DNA from: Candidatus Sumerlaeota bacterium
Lineage (GTDB): Bacteria > UBP6 > UBA1177
Direction of reading: 5' to 3'
Length of the DNA: 19,127 bases
Assembly: GCA_007136595.1 (NCBI GenBank)
Contig: SLGQ01000011.1
Coordinates: 1 to 19,127, forward strand
In this document: positions 7,634 through 15,023 of the stretch, in pieces
Position numbering within the stretch: position 1 is the first letter of the stretch
Layout of the letters: each line of letters begins with the position of its first letter
The notes under the pieces: model-generated
The model's database searches: none
The model's input: the letters and a program-made list of their open reading frames with translations, nothing else
What the model was told of the DNA's origin: nothing
Translations under genes and position numbers: made by a program

Positions 7634-10600
7634 TCCGATTTTCCTTCTTTGTCAGTTTATAGGTTCTGTTGGATGTTGAATCCTGAGATTTCAGGACTGC
7701 AATATCCAGCCCCGACTCAAATGAAAATCTTTCAAGTTCACTTTTTGAAATGAATGAAAGTTCGCCACCTTTTGTCCGGTTAAAACCCAGTCCTGTAGAA
7801 TATTTTTCAGTTTTTGAAGTATTTTTGTGTTTTTCAGTATCGCTTGAATCACCGTCCCTTATGATAACAAATCCATTGTCATTTAAACTGCCGGCACACT
7901 TTGTAATTAAGTTCTTCTGGCTTTCAATATCAAGGTAGTGAAGGACATCGTTCAATATAAAAACATCAGCTTTTTCAAAATCAATTTCTGCAAGGTCCGC
8001 TGTTATAAAATTTGTCCTCTCATTTTTAAGAAAACAGTTCTCAGCTACAGAAATTTTGGATCTGTCATAGTCTATGGCTTTAATTTCTCTTTCTTTAGAA
8101 GTGAGAGAAAGCATGTAAGTTAAAAACCCCATTCCGCATCCCAAGTCATATATTTTACATCTGCGGGGTATTATTTCGTCGAAAAATCTGTAGTGATCTT
8201 CAAGTTTAGTTTTTATTCTTGCATACCACTCGATATCCGGACCTTTGTAAATAAAATTTTTCATCAGCCTGTCCTTATAAAAATCGACCGTTCCAAGCTC
8301 TTCATATATTCTGTTTCTTTCCTCTTTATACATTCTTGATATGTTTTTACATTTTTCCTGATAGGTTTCACCGTATTCTTTTGAGCCGTACTCTATTCTT
8401 TTGAGGACATTATAGGAAAGAGTGCTGGTTCTTACCGAAAACTCCCCTTTTTTAATACAGTGACCTGTGCCGTGAAGTACGATCGGGACAATATCGAGTT
8501 TTAACATTTCAGCAAGGAAAAACGCCCCTTTATGAAATCTTCTGAGATTTCCGTCTTCACTTCTTGTCCCTTCAGGAAAAACGACTATTGAATAGCCTTC
8601 ATCAATTGCCTGCTGAAGTTTGGGAGCCATTTTTTCATACCCTTCCGTAACAGTAAAAAAATCGGCAAATCTTACAAGTCTTCCGAAAACAGGACTGTTG
8701 TTTACCCAGTCTTTTGTAACCATTACGATTTTAGTTTTCATATAAAGCATCATGAGTATGTCAAGAAAGGACTCGTGGTTCACAATTATGACAGAGGGTT
8801 TCTTGAAATCTTCATTAAAAGGGTTCTTCATTTTCAATGAAACATGAGGCGCAAAAATAATTACTGAACCTGCCGCATATCTTATCATTGTATGGTAAAG
8901 ATATTTTCTCTGCTTTCTGGCAAAGTTAAAAGGAACGGTTGTAAATATTGCAAACCCGATCGAAGATATTATAAGACTGGCAAGGACAAAGCCGGTATAG
9001 GCAAGAAAAGTATATACAAAAACAATAAAAGTATGAGGCGGCGCCTTTTTTTTCTTTTGATTTATCATCATCCAGTCAAAAATGGCAGGAGCTAAAACAA
9101 GTGCATTTACAAGAGACGATAACATTCCGGCAACTGCTATGAAAGCGATCGATCTTATTGCCGGATGAACCGCAAAAAAGAGCACTCCCACACCTGTTAC
9201 TGTTGTGATGCAGGAGAGGATTATAGAGCTTCTGTATGAATTGAAGCAGGTTTTCGTGCCGTAAGTATATTCCTGCATTTTTGCCCGCATTATGAAAACT
9301 ACATAGTCTATACCCAGCCCGAAAATGAATGTTACGATTATTACATTGACTATGTTGAACTTAATGCCGGCAACACCCATTATTCCAAGTGTCCATATCC
9401 AAGATATCACAACAGGAATAATAGCTGCAATTCCCATTTCAATTCTGCCTGTAAGAAATATGAGAATGAAAAGAACTGCAAAAAATGAATAGATGAGCAG
9501 TTTTTGAAAATCAAACCTTAAATTATCAATGAAACTGCTTATCAGATAGCCTCTGTCAAATACGGTAACTCCCTCTATCCCTTTAAAAGCTTCATAAAGA
9601 CCGGAAGAGTCATCCCCCCCGACTTTAACAAGAGATGCTGTCATAAACCCATCTTCGTCATGAACATACCAGTCTTTGAACATATCTTCTGCAAACTGTA
9701 TTAACTGTTCCGGTTCAACAGGCTGAAAGTTTTTGTCTATCAACTCAAAGAAGTTTTTGAAAGTTTCTTCTTTAAATCCATATTTTTCCCCACTTTCGAT
9801 GAGCATTCTTTTTATTTCTTCTTTTGTTTCTTCATCCCAGAAACTGTGCCATTTCAATATTTTTTCATATTGATATTTTTTAGAATATACCAACCCTGAA
9901 ATATCAGTTACCGCATCAATTTGACCTGTTTTAACAAGTCTTTTAATTTCTGAGGCAACCCTTTCCCTTTTATTTATAGCTTGATCAAAGGAATCTGCGC
10001 TAAATATCAGGTAAACCGTTTTGCCGCTTACATTGTTTATTTCATCAATATTGTTCATAGCTTTCTCAAGCTGTGGCGACACGAAGTTTATTTTGTCAAG
10101 ATCGTCTTCAAAACCGGTTCTGTTTGAAAAATATAAAGCAGTAACAGTTATTAATATAATTACAGGGAGAGCAAACCGATATTTCAAAAAAGGTTTAGAA
10201 TCCGTTCCCGCACAATCTTTTTCTTTTATATTTACATTTGGATACCGTTTTTTAACAAAAAATATCAAATGAGGAAGAACGGTGAGAGAAAAAAGTGCAG
10301 ATGCGAATATGCTTACAGATCCAAGTAACCCGAGATCGTTAAGTATCGGAGAATCAAGGAACATCAGACAGGAAAACGCAGCGATAGTTGTAATGGAGCT
10401 TATGACCATAGGGAGAGAAACATCCTTAACTGCTTTTTCAACAGTTTCACTTTTAAGTGAATGAGATATTATGTGTATGGAGTAATCAACTGTAATTCCA
10501 AGAAGAACAGAGGTAACCCCGAGCGATATTGCTGAAATTGTACCTCTGAAAAAATATGCGGCGGCAACGGCACAAAGGCCTCCGAAAAATGCCGGAGAAA

Positions 10601-11504
10601 AAATGAGTGGAACTACGATCAGCTTCCTGAAATAAAAGAACAAAATGAAAAAAACAAGAAAAAGTGCCAGCATTGAAGAAAAGATCACATCAGCTTTTAT
10701 CCTTGCGGCACTTCCAACTGCAATGGGTAACCCGCCATAATATTCGCCGTAAACTTCATTGTTGAATTGAGTGTTCAGATCATTGATAACATTGTCCATT
10801 CTTCTAACTAAAGCAGTGTTGTCCGCCGATTCATTTGCAGAACCTCCCGGTTCAATGAAAAATATCAGGTTTGCTCTGTCAGATGTAAAAATATGTCCAT
10901 TGATCACTTCAAAATTTTCATCAGGATTAAGAGAATTGAGTTTTTCAAGTGCTCTGAATGTAAGACCAAAGGGATCTTTTCTTATGTAAGATGCTGATAT
11001 CATTCCGGCAGGAGAAACGATGTTCCTGTAAAGCCTTCCCACCATTTCTTCAATTTTTTGAGGGTCGGACATTTCCTCTAAATATTTATAATCTTCATCT
11101 TCCAGATAAACAGGGAGAAACTTGTAAAAATGGTCATAAATAGTTGATTCATCAACTTTCATTTTATCGGATGAAAAAGACTTTATAAGATCCGATTCTT
11201 CCGATTCTTTCATTTTTCGAATGAATTCTTCAGCATAAGATGCCAGCTTCAGGTGGTCGCAACCCTCATCACAGTCAGAAAATGACACTTTGAAAACTAT
11301 TCTGTCAAGAAGCCTGAATTTATCAAGGACATTTATATATTTATCGTACTCGTTGCCTGAAGATATAACTTTAGTAATGTCTTCTTCAAAGCTTATCCTT
11401 GCTCCAAAGATCGAAAGTATGACAACAGATAAAGCAATTAATAAAAGAAAAACAGCTCTGTTTTTTGATGATTTAATGAAAAATGAACTGAATAGCGAAA
11501 CCAT
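7626..11504 (-). CDS. MMPL/RND exporter - PlsC acyltransferase - SAM methyltransferase fusion
   Basis: One 1292-codon frame with three modules. (1) Residues 1-815 form an MMPL/RND-type transporter with two repeats: N-terminal membrane segment (about 17-35), periplasmic loop (40-265), membrane bundle (270-415), second loop (460-665) and second bundle (668-810). The repeat motifs TSVLLGITVDYSIHI (331-345) and FIFGLGIDYVVFI (726-738) contain the membrane aspartates used for proton coupling. (2) Residues about 825-1060 begin with two hydrophobic segments, then a PlsC/LPLAT domain with the catalytic NHESFLD (909-915, HX4D) and FPEGTR (976-981). (3) Residues about 1085-1290 form a class I methyltransferase with IYDLGCGMGF (1118-1127), AIDYD (1143-1147) and LNDVLHYLD (1184-1192). 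Such exporters carry lipids; the two C-terminal domains suggest acylation and methylation of the cargo or a precursor on the cytoplasmic face. SD AAAGGGGGG overlaps the upstream stop. No frameshift or stop interrupts the frame. Confidence 0.92.
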   Translation of the reverse strand: MVSLFSSFFIKSSKNRAVFLLLIALSVVILSIFGARISFEEDITKVISSGNEYDKYINVLDKFRLLDRIVFKVSFSDCDEGCDHLKLASYAEEFIRKMKESEESDLIKSFSSDKMKVDESTIYDHFYKFLPVYLEDEDYKYLEEMSDPQKIEEMVGRLYRNIVSPAGMISASYIRKDPFGLTFRALEKLNSLNPDENFEVINGHIFTSDRANLIFFIEPGGSANESADNTALVRRMDNVINDLNTQFNNEVYGEYYGGLPIAVGSAARIKADVIFSSMLALFLVFFILFFYFRKLIVVPLIFSPAFFGGLCAVAAAYFFRGTISAISLGVTSVLLGITVDYSIHIISHSLKSETVEKAVKDVSLPMVISSITTIAAFSCLMFLDSPILNDLGLLGSVSIFASALFSLTVLPHLIFFVKKRYPNVNIKEKDCAGTDSKPFLKYRFALPVIILITVTALYFSNRTGFEDDLDKINFVSPQLEKAMNNIDEINNVSGKTVYLIFSADSFDQAINKRERVASEIKRLVKTGQIDAVTDISGLVYSKKYQYEKILKWHSFWDEETKEEIKRMLIESGEKYGFKEETFKNFFELIDKNFQPVEPEQLIQFAEDMFKDWYVHDEDGFMTASLVKVGGDDSSGLYEAFKGIEGVTVFDRGYLISSFIDNLRFDFQKLLIYSFFAVLFILIFLTGRIEMGIAAIIPVVISWIWTLGIMGVAGIKFNIVNVIIVTFIFGLGIDYVVFIMRAKMQEYTYGTKTCFNSYRSSIILSCITTVTGVGVLFFAVHPAIRSIAFIAVAGMLSSLVNALVLAPAIFDWMMINQKKKKAPPHTFIVFVYTFLAYTGFVLASLIISSIGFAIFTTVPFNFARKQRKYLYHTMIRYAAGSVIIFAPHVSLKMKNPFNEDFKKPSVIIVNHESFLDILMMLYMKTKIVMVTKDWVNNSPVFGRLVRFADFFTVTEGYEKMAPKLQQAIDEGYSIVVFPEGTRSEDGNLRRFHKGAFFLAEMLKLDIVPIVLHGTGHCIKKGEFSVRTSTLSYNVLKRIEYGSKEYGETYQEKCKNISRMYKEERNRIYEELGTVDFYKDRLMKNFIYKGPDIEWYARIKTKLEDHYRFFDEIIPRRCKIYDLGCGMGFLTYMLSLTSKEREIKAIDYDRSKISVAENCFLKNERTNFITADLAEIDFEKADVFILNDVLHYLDIESQKNLITKCAGSLNDNGFVIIRDGDSSDTEKHKNTSKTEKYSTGLGFNRTKGGELSFISKSELERFSFESGLDIAVLKSQDSTSNRTYKLTKKENRNV

Positions 11505-11506
11505 GA

Positions 11507-11515
11507 CCCCCCTTT
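11507..11515 (-). promoter_or_regulatory. SD AAAGGGGGG of the exporter fusion, overlapping the upstream stop
   Basis: The minus strand reads TAAAGGGGGGTCATG: the stop of the glycosyltransferase gene (11516-11514) runs into a purine-rich SD with six G, only 2 nt from the ATG (11504). This implies coupled translation of the two membrane proteins. Confidence 0.7.
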
Positions 11516-12677
11516 AGTAGCCCCTTTTTTTCCTTTTCATCGCAACAAAGTAATATGTGGTGCAAAAAAATATAACAAAAAGGAAAGTTCCAAGTGCAAA
11601 AGCACCGATTGCATACTGAATAAAATTGAGATATATGCTTTCCAGTGTAATTTCCTCAAAAATAAGTGACTGAGGATTGTTGAAAAACACTCCTCCAATA
11701 AGGTAACTTATAAAAATAATAAAAGGGATCAATGGGGGAAGAGAAATATGTGCAGAAAGAACAACAAGAGCTTTATTCAGTTTCAGAAGATGGCTGACAG
11801 CGAGAGCGATAAGTATCTGAAACCCCCAAAAAGGTGTCACCCCCATAAAAACTCCGAAACCGACAGATGCCGCAACTATGTGGAGAGGATCTTTTGTCCC
11901 CAGAATATCGTCCTTGATTTCTTTGAAACTTTTTTTTCTCAGATCTCTAAAATATATCAAAGGACGGAATATTGTAAAAGCGAGGAAAACCAGCACTGTG
12001 TTTAAAATGCTTACTCTAGTAAAATCTCTTACAGGTCTGAAGTGGGTAACTCTTGTTTCTTCCGGAAAATAAACTACAGAAACGGGAACAGAAGTTACAT
12101 TTATGCCACGCCATGCAGCTCTCACGATAACTTCTATCTCAAACTCGAATTTATTGGTAAAAAACTTCATCCCTTGAAGTTTTTCAACAGGATAAAGCCT
12201 GTACCCTGATTGAGTGTCGGGGAGATCTATTCCTGTTTCAACTTTGTACCAGAAATTGGAAAATTTATGCCCGAAACTACTCTTACCTGGAACAGATGAC
12301 TGTTCCATATTTCTTGCACCAACTATAAGAGAATCAGGCTCTTTCTCGATCTTTTCAAGAAAAGCGGGCAGTTCTTCAGGATTGTGCTGACCATCTGAAT
12401 CGATCGTTATAACATATCTGTAACCCAGTTCCAAAGCCTTTTTAAAACCGGTGCGGAGAGCAACGCCCTTCCCTTTGTTCAATTTGTGCTTTACAACTGT
12501 TATGTTGCTGTATCTGCTTAATATTTCTTCTGTTCTGTCTGTTGCCCCGTCGTTTACAACTATTATTCTGTCAGTATATTTCAAAACACTTTCTATTACA
12601 TCTGATAAAGTGTTCTGATTATTGTATGTCGGTATTAATACCGAACAGTTGAGTTCTTTGAATTTCTGAGTCCACAT
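11514..12677 (-). CDS. family-2 glycosyltransferase fused to DUF2062 membrane domain
   Basis: 387 residues from ATG 12677. A TTG at 12689 is in frame but would lie about 7 nt from the predicted transcript start with no SD, so I prefer the ATG; its own SD is also weak. Residues about 10-225 are a GT-A fold family-2 glycosyltransferase: SVLIPTYNNQNTLSDVI, IIVVNDGATDRT, and the metal-binding TIDSDGQHNPEE (DxD-like), resembling polyprenyl-phosphate sugar transferases. Residues about 225-245 are one hydrophobic segment. Residues about 255-385 are a DUF2062 domain with several membrane segments (GFGVFMGVTPFWGFQ, LSAHISLPPLIPF) and a basic tail (KRKKRGY). GT2-DUF2062 proteins occur in aryl polyene-type loci. 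As the first gene of the operon, it likely adds a sugar to a lipid acceptor at the inner membrane. Confidence 0.88.
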   Translation of the reverse strand: MWTQKFKELNCSVLIPTYNNQNTLSDVIESVLKYTDRIIVVNDGATDRTEEILSRYSNITVVKHKLNKGKGVALRTGFKKALELGYRYVITIDSDGQHNPEELPAFLEKIEKEPDSLIVGARNMEQSSVPGKSSFGHKFSNFWYKVETGIDLPDTQSGYRLYPVEKLQGMKFFTNKFEFEIEVIVRAAWRGINVTSVPVSVVYFPEETRVTHFRPVRDFTRVSILNTVLVFLAFTIFRPLIYFRDLRKKSFKEIKDDILGTKDPLHIVAASVGFGVFMGVTPFWGFQILIALAVSHLLKLNKALVVLSAHISLPPLIPFIIFISYLIGGVFFNNPQSLIFEEITLESIYLNFIQYAIGAFALGTFLFVIFFCTTYYFVAMKRKKRGY

Positions 12678-12702
12678 ATTGCCAAACAAAAAAAATCAAC
12701 GG

Positions 12703-12731
12703 AGTTTATTGGATAAAGGGCGATATGTCAA
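12703..12731 (-). promoter_or_regulatory. sigma70-like promoter of the lipid-export operon
   Basis: The minus strand has a perfect TTGACA -35 (12731-12726), a 17-bp spacer and TAAACT as -10 (12708-12703, 4 of 6 matches). Transcription would begin near 12696, about 19 nt before the ATG of the glycosyltransferase gene. It lies only a few bases beyond the U-tract of the preceding terminator, which is where a new unit must start. Confidence 0.65.
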
Positions 12732-12734
12732 ATT

Positions 12735-12774
12735 CAAAAACAAGAAAAGCCGGCTGACCCACCTCAACCGGCTT
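12735..12774 (-). terminator. intrinsic terminator of the sigma-factor/surface-protein unit
   Basis: On the minus strand, AAGCCGGUUGA (12774-12764) pairs with UCAGCCGGCUU (12757-12747) through a GGUGGG loop. The stem is 11 bp with one U-G wobble and is followed by a U-rich tract (12746-12735). On the plus strand the hairpin is not followed by a T tract, so it works for leftward transcripts only. Confidence 0.88.
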
Positions 12775-12789
12775 AAATAACTCCCTCAG

Positions 12790-12848
12790 ATACAAGGCAC
12801 CTTGTATATCGGATAAATATATCAAGGTCATATCTCCTAAAGAGATAT
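12790..12848 (-). other. structured 3' untranslated region with competing hairpins
   Basis: Between the surface-protein stop (12890) and the terminator, the minus-strand RNA can form a 7-bp hairpin AUAUCUC/GAGAUAU (12848-12830). Next, CAAGGU in segment 12809-12799 can pair with ACCUUG upstream (12828-12823, extended by UAUAU/AUAUA with one bulged A). Alternatively, segment 12807-12800 pairs with CCUUGUAU downstream (12797-12790). The two pairings exclude each other. This stretch has no open reading frame worth calling. Confidence 0.5.
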
Positions 12849-12889
12849 TAATAAGACTTGAAGGTTAAACAGAAGGTTACAAAAAAAGA

Positions 12890-13792
12890 TCACTTAATTA
12901 AGCTGAACTCAAAACCACCGAATATCATTGGAGCAAATTTTCCCTCTGCAAATGCGGCATCCTTCATTATGCTGTAGTTTAATCCTCCGCCCGCTGTAAT
13001 TGACATCCATGAAAGCATGTGGTAGTTAAGACCTGCTTTAAATCCTAGAGAATAGTTGTCGAAGTCTCCTTTTTCAGAAAAATCCCAGATTTTTTCATAA
13101 CCGAGAGCTGCATTTAAAGATATGTCCCAGAACCTGTAAAAACCGCCAACGAACATATTCACTCCTAATGGTCTGGCAAGAGAACCGCTGAAATCAGTGC
13201 CTATGGAAAGGGATGAGTACAGATTCCAGTAGCTTAGCTTGAGCCCTGCATTTATCATCGGAAGATAGTTTTCCCCCCCCTGACTGTAAAGAATTATGTC
13301 AATAGGGAACATGGCTGTTTCTTCTTTTTTCAGCAATTTATAGTTTTCAGTTTCTGTTACATCAGAAGAAGCGCTTTTCTTTTGATGATCTATTTTGCTC
13401 AGATCGGGAGTTGTGCCATAATAATTTCCCCATCGGGGGTCGTTTTCTTTTTCATTGACAACATTTACTTCAACCAGTTTTCTGTCAACATCTTCCATGA
13501 TAACGGGTTCAGATTCAATTTCTGAGAGATCAACCTCTTCTTCGTTAACAGAAGCAAGTTCTTTATTGTTTTCAATATTTACTGTTTCTGCCTCATCATT
13601 TCTGTCATCATCAGGAAGTTCCCGCTCAGGCTCTTTTTCAGGTTTTTCAATAATTGCCCCGAAAATGGTTTTTTCCCAGTTAACGGCATTTTCTCCCGCC
13701 TCAATTGAAACTGTTCCTGTAAAAGGATGGTTGGTTTTTCCTGCTAAAGGTAAGTATAGCAATAACAATGATAAAATGAAAAAGAATTTCAT
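12890..13792 (-). CDS. secreted protein, acidic linker plus barrel-like C-terminus (outer-membrane candidate)
   Basis: A 300-residue protein with a signal peptide (MKFFFILSLLLLYLPLAG, cleavage near residue 18). Residues about 50-160 are low-complexity and strongly acidic (many Glu/Asp) and probably disordered. Residues about 165-300 alternate hydrophobic/aromatic and small polar residues in short glycine-bounded stretches (NAGLKLSYWNLYSSLSIGTD, MFVGGFYRFWDISLNAALGY, GLNYHMLSWMSITAGGGLNY, and the end FGGFEFSLIK), as expected of a small beta-barrel of about 8 strands. This suggests an outer-membrane protein; no named family is recognised. The start overlaps the anti-sigma-like gene by 4 bases, so it belongs to the sigma-factor unit and may be its sensor or an output. 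A G8 tract lies inside the gene (13273-13280). Confidence 0.82.
   Translation of the reverse strand: MKFFFILSLLLLYLPLAGKTNHPFTGTVSIEAGENAVNWEKTIFGAIIEKPEKEPERELPDDDRNDEAETVNIENNKELASVNEEEVDLSEIESEPVIMEDVDRKLVEVNVVNEKENDPRWGNYYGTTPDLSKIDHQKKSASSDVTETENYKLLKKEETAMFPIDIILYSQGGENYLPMINAGLKLSYWNLYSSLSIGTDFSGSLARPLGVNMFVGGFYRFWDISLNAALGYEKIWDFSEKGDFDNYSLGFKAGLNYHMLSWMSITAGGGLNYSIMKDAAFAEGKFAPMIFGGFEFSLIK
13273..13280 (-). repeat. G8 homopolymer inside the surface-protein gene
   Basis: The plus strand has eight consecutive C, that is G8 in the coding strand, encoding the Gly-Gly of YSQGGENY. Loss or gain of one G would shift the frame just before the barrel-like region. Such runs are uncommon in this AT-rich sequence. 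Confidence 0.9.
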
Positions 13793-14394
13793 GTTACCGG
13801 TACCGGCTTGAAAGAGTAGTGGGTAACTTTTATTTCACCTTCAACTGATTCAAGTAAAATTTCCTGAAAATGTATGAAGTTTCCATATTTGGCTGTAACT
13901 ATTATCTTTCTTTTTCCATAACCTGAAGAGTTGACAACAAAAGGGATGGTGTTCTCGCCCTTTTCAAGTGTTCCTTTCCAGTTATGTTCCCGGAGATTTT
14001 TTATGATTTCATTGTCTGTGTGGAAAGTTAACCCTTCTTCAAGTTTGATTGAAAAATCAACTTCCTCAAATTTTTCAAGGGCATTGTAGGATAATGTCAC
14101 TGTAACAGGTTTTCCTTCCGGAACTGAAGAGGTGTGTACGATCCTTTTTTCCATCGTATCGGTTTCAGACCCGGGTTTCGACAATGATAGCGAAAAAACA
14201 ATAAGAAAGACAGCGGCTGCGGCTAAAACAGTTTTTATAATAAACTTTGATCTGTCATTTTTTTCTTTTAATTTAGAAGCTTCAACCAGTTTGAGATGGA
14301 TCTCTTTTCTAAGCTGATCAGTTACAAGATCTTTTTCAGCACTCTTTTCTTTTAGAAAATCTGAATAAATATCAACAGCTTTTCTCTCAGACAT
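13789..14394 (-). CDS. single-pass membrane protein, probable anti-sigma factor
   Basis: 201 residues from ATG 14394. A TTG at 14412 is in frame but has no SD, whereas the ATG follows GGGGG by 5 nt. The cytoplasmic part (about 1-50) is charged and helical, a single membrane segment lies at about 51-72 (FIIKTVLAAAAVFLIVFSLSL), and the outside part (73-201) is beta-rich and Ig-like (PVTVTLSYNALEKFEEVDFSI, NTIPFVVNSSGYGKRKIIVTAK). It follows an ECF sigma gene by 59 bases and has the topology of an anti-sigma factor. It lacks the usual zinc-binding HxxxCxxC signature of ZAS-domain anti-sigma factors, so the role is inferred from position and topology. Confidence 0.75.
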   Translation of the reverse strand: MSERKAVDIYSDFLKEKSAEKDLVTDQLRKEIHLKLVEASKLKEKNDRSKFIIKTVLAAAAVFLIVFSLSLSKPGSETDTMEKRIVHTSSVPEGKPVTVTLSYNALEKFEEVDFSIKLEEGLTFHTDNEIIKNLREHNWKGTLEKGENTIPFVVNSSGYGKRKIIVTAKYGNFIHFQEILLESVEGEIKVTHYSFKPVPVT

Positions 14395-14453
14395 CTCTAC
14401 CCCCGTCCCCAACCATAGAATAAGACTTGCCAGGCTGTCTGAAAGTTACAAAA

Positions 14454-15017
14454 TTATTCAAAATATTTTCTGTGCTCCTCTATTAATTCAGTAAGTTTCG
14501 CCCTTGCACGGTGCAATCTCACTTTTAAAACATTTTTATCGATGCCGGTTAACTCCGATACTTCGTCATGCTCCATTTCCTGAAGATCGACCAGCGTTAT
14601 TACCTCCATGAAAGGAACCGGAAGTGTTGATATAAGTTTTCTCATTAAAGCTGTCCGGTCTTCTTTTATAAGTTCCAACTCGGAAGAATCAACGACAGAA
14701 GGCTCAAAACCTTCAATATCGTCAATATTGATACCGCCCCACCTTTTTTCTGTTTTAATATGATCAAAATAAGCATTTCTTATGATGCGCCACAACCAGG
14801 TGGAAAAAGATGATCTTCTGTTGAATTTCGTGATATTTAAATAAGCTTTTATGATTGCATCCTGATATATGTCTTCTGCAACCGGTCTGTTGCCGCCGCT
14901 AATTGTCAGAGCAAATGCAAAGAGTTTGTTTTCTTCAAGACGGATAAGTTTTTCAAAAGACTCAATGTCACCCTTAACTGCTTTGTTTACAAGCTTTTTT
15001 TCTTCCAGTGACACCAT
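14454..15017 (-). CDS. ECF (extracytoplasmic function) sigma factor
   Basis: A 187-residue two-domain sigma factor. Region 2 spans about residues 20-90: FEKLIRLEENKLFAFAL, PVAEDIYQDAIIKAYLNI (core binding), and SSFSTWLWRIIRNAYFDHIK (-10 recognition). Region 4 spans about 125-182: LISTLPVPFMEVITLVDLQEMEHDEVSELTGI and NVLKVRLHRARAKL, the -35-binding helix-turn-helix. The ATG start has GAGGA 3 nt upstream, and this SD overlaps the stop of the adenosine deaminase gene (15026-15024). The downstream single-pass protein is the likely regulator. The ECF subgroup cannot be assigned by eye. Confidence 0.93.
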   Translation of the reverse strand: MVSLEEKKLVNKAVKGDIESFEKLIRLEENKLFAFALTISGGNRPVAEDIYQDAIIKAYLNITKFNRRSSFSTWLWRIIRNAYFDHIKTEKRWGGINIDDIEGFEPSVVDSSELELIKEDRTALMRKLISTLPVPFMEVITLVDLQEMEHDEVSELTGIDKNVLKVRLHRARAKLTELIEEHRKYFE

Positions 15018-15023
15018 TTTTCC

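Noticed and set aside
12866..12882. Short direct repeat AAGGTTA twice near the end of the surface-protein gene
   Set aside because: Only two short copies in AT-rich sequence; not enough for an operator or repeat array.
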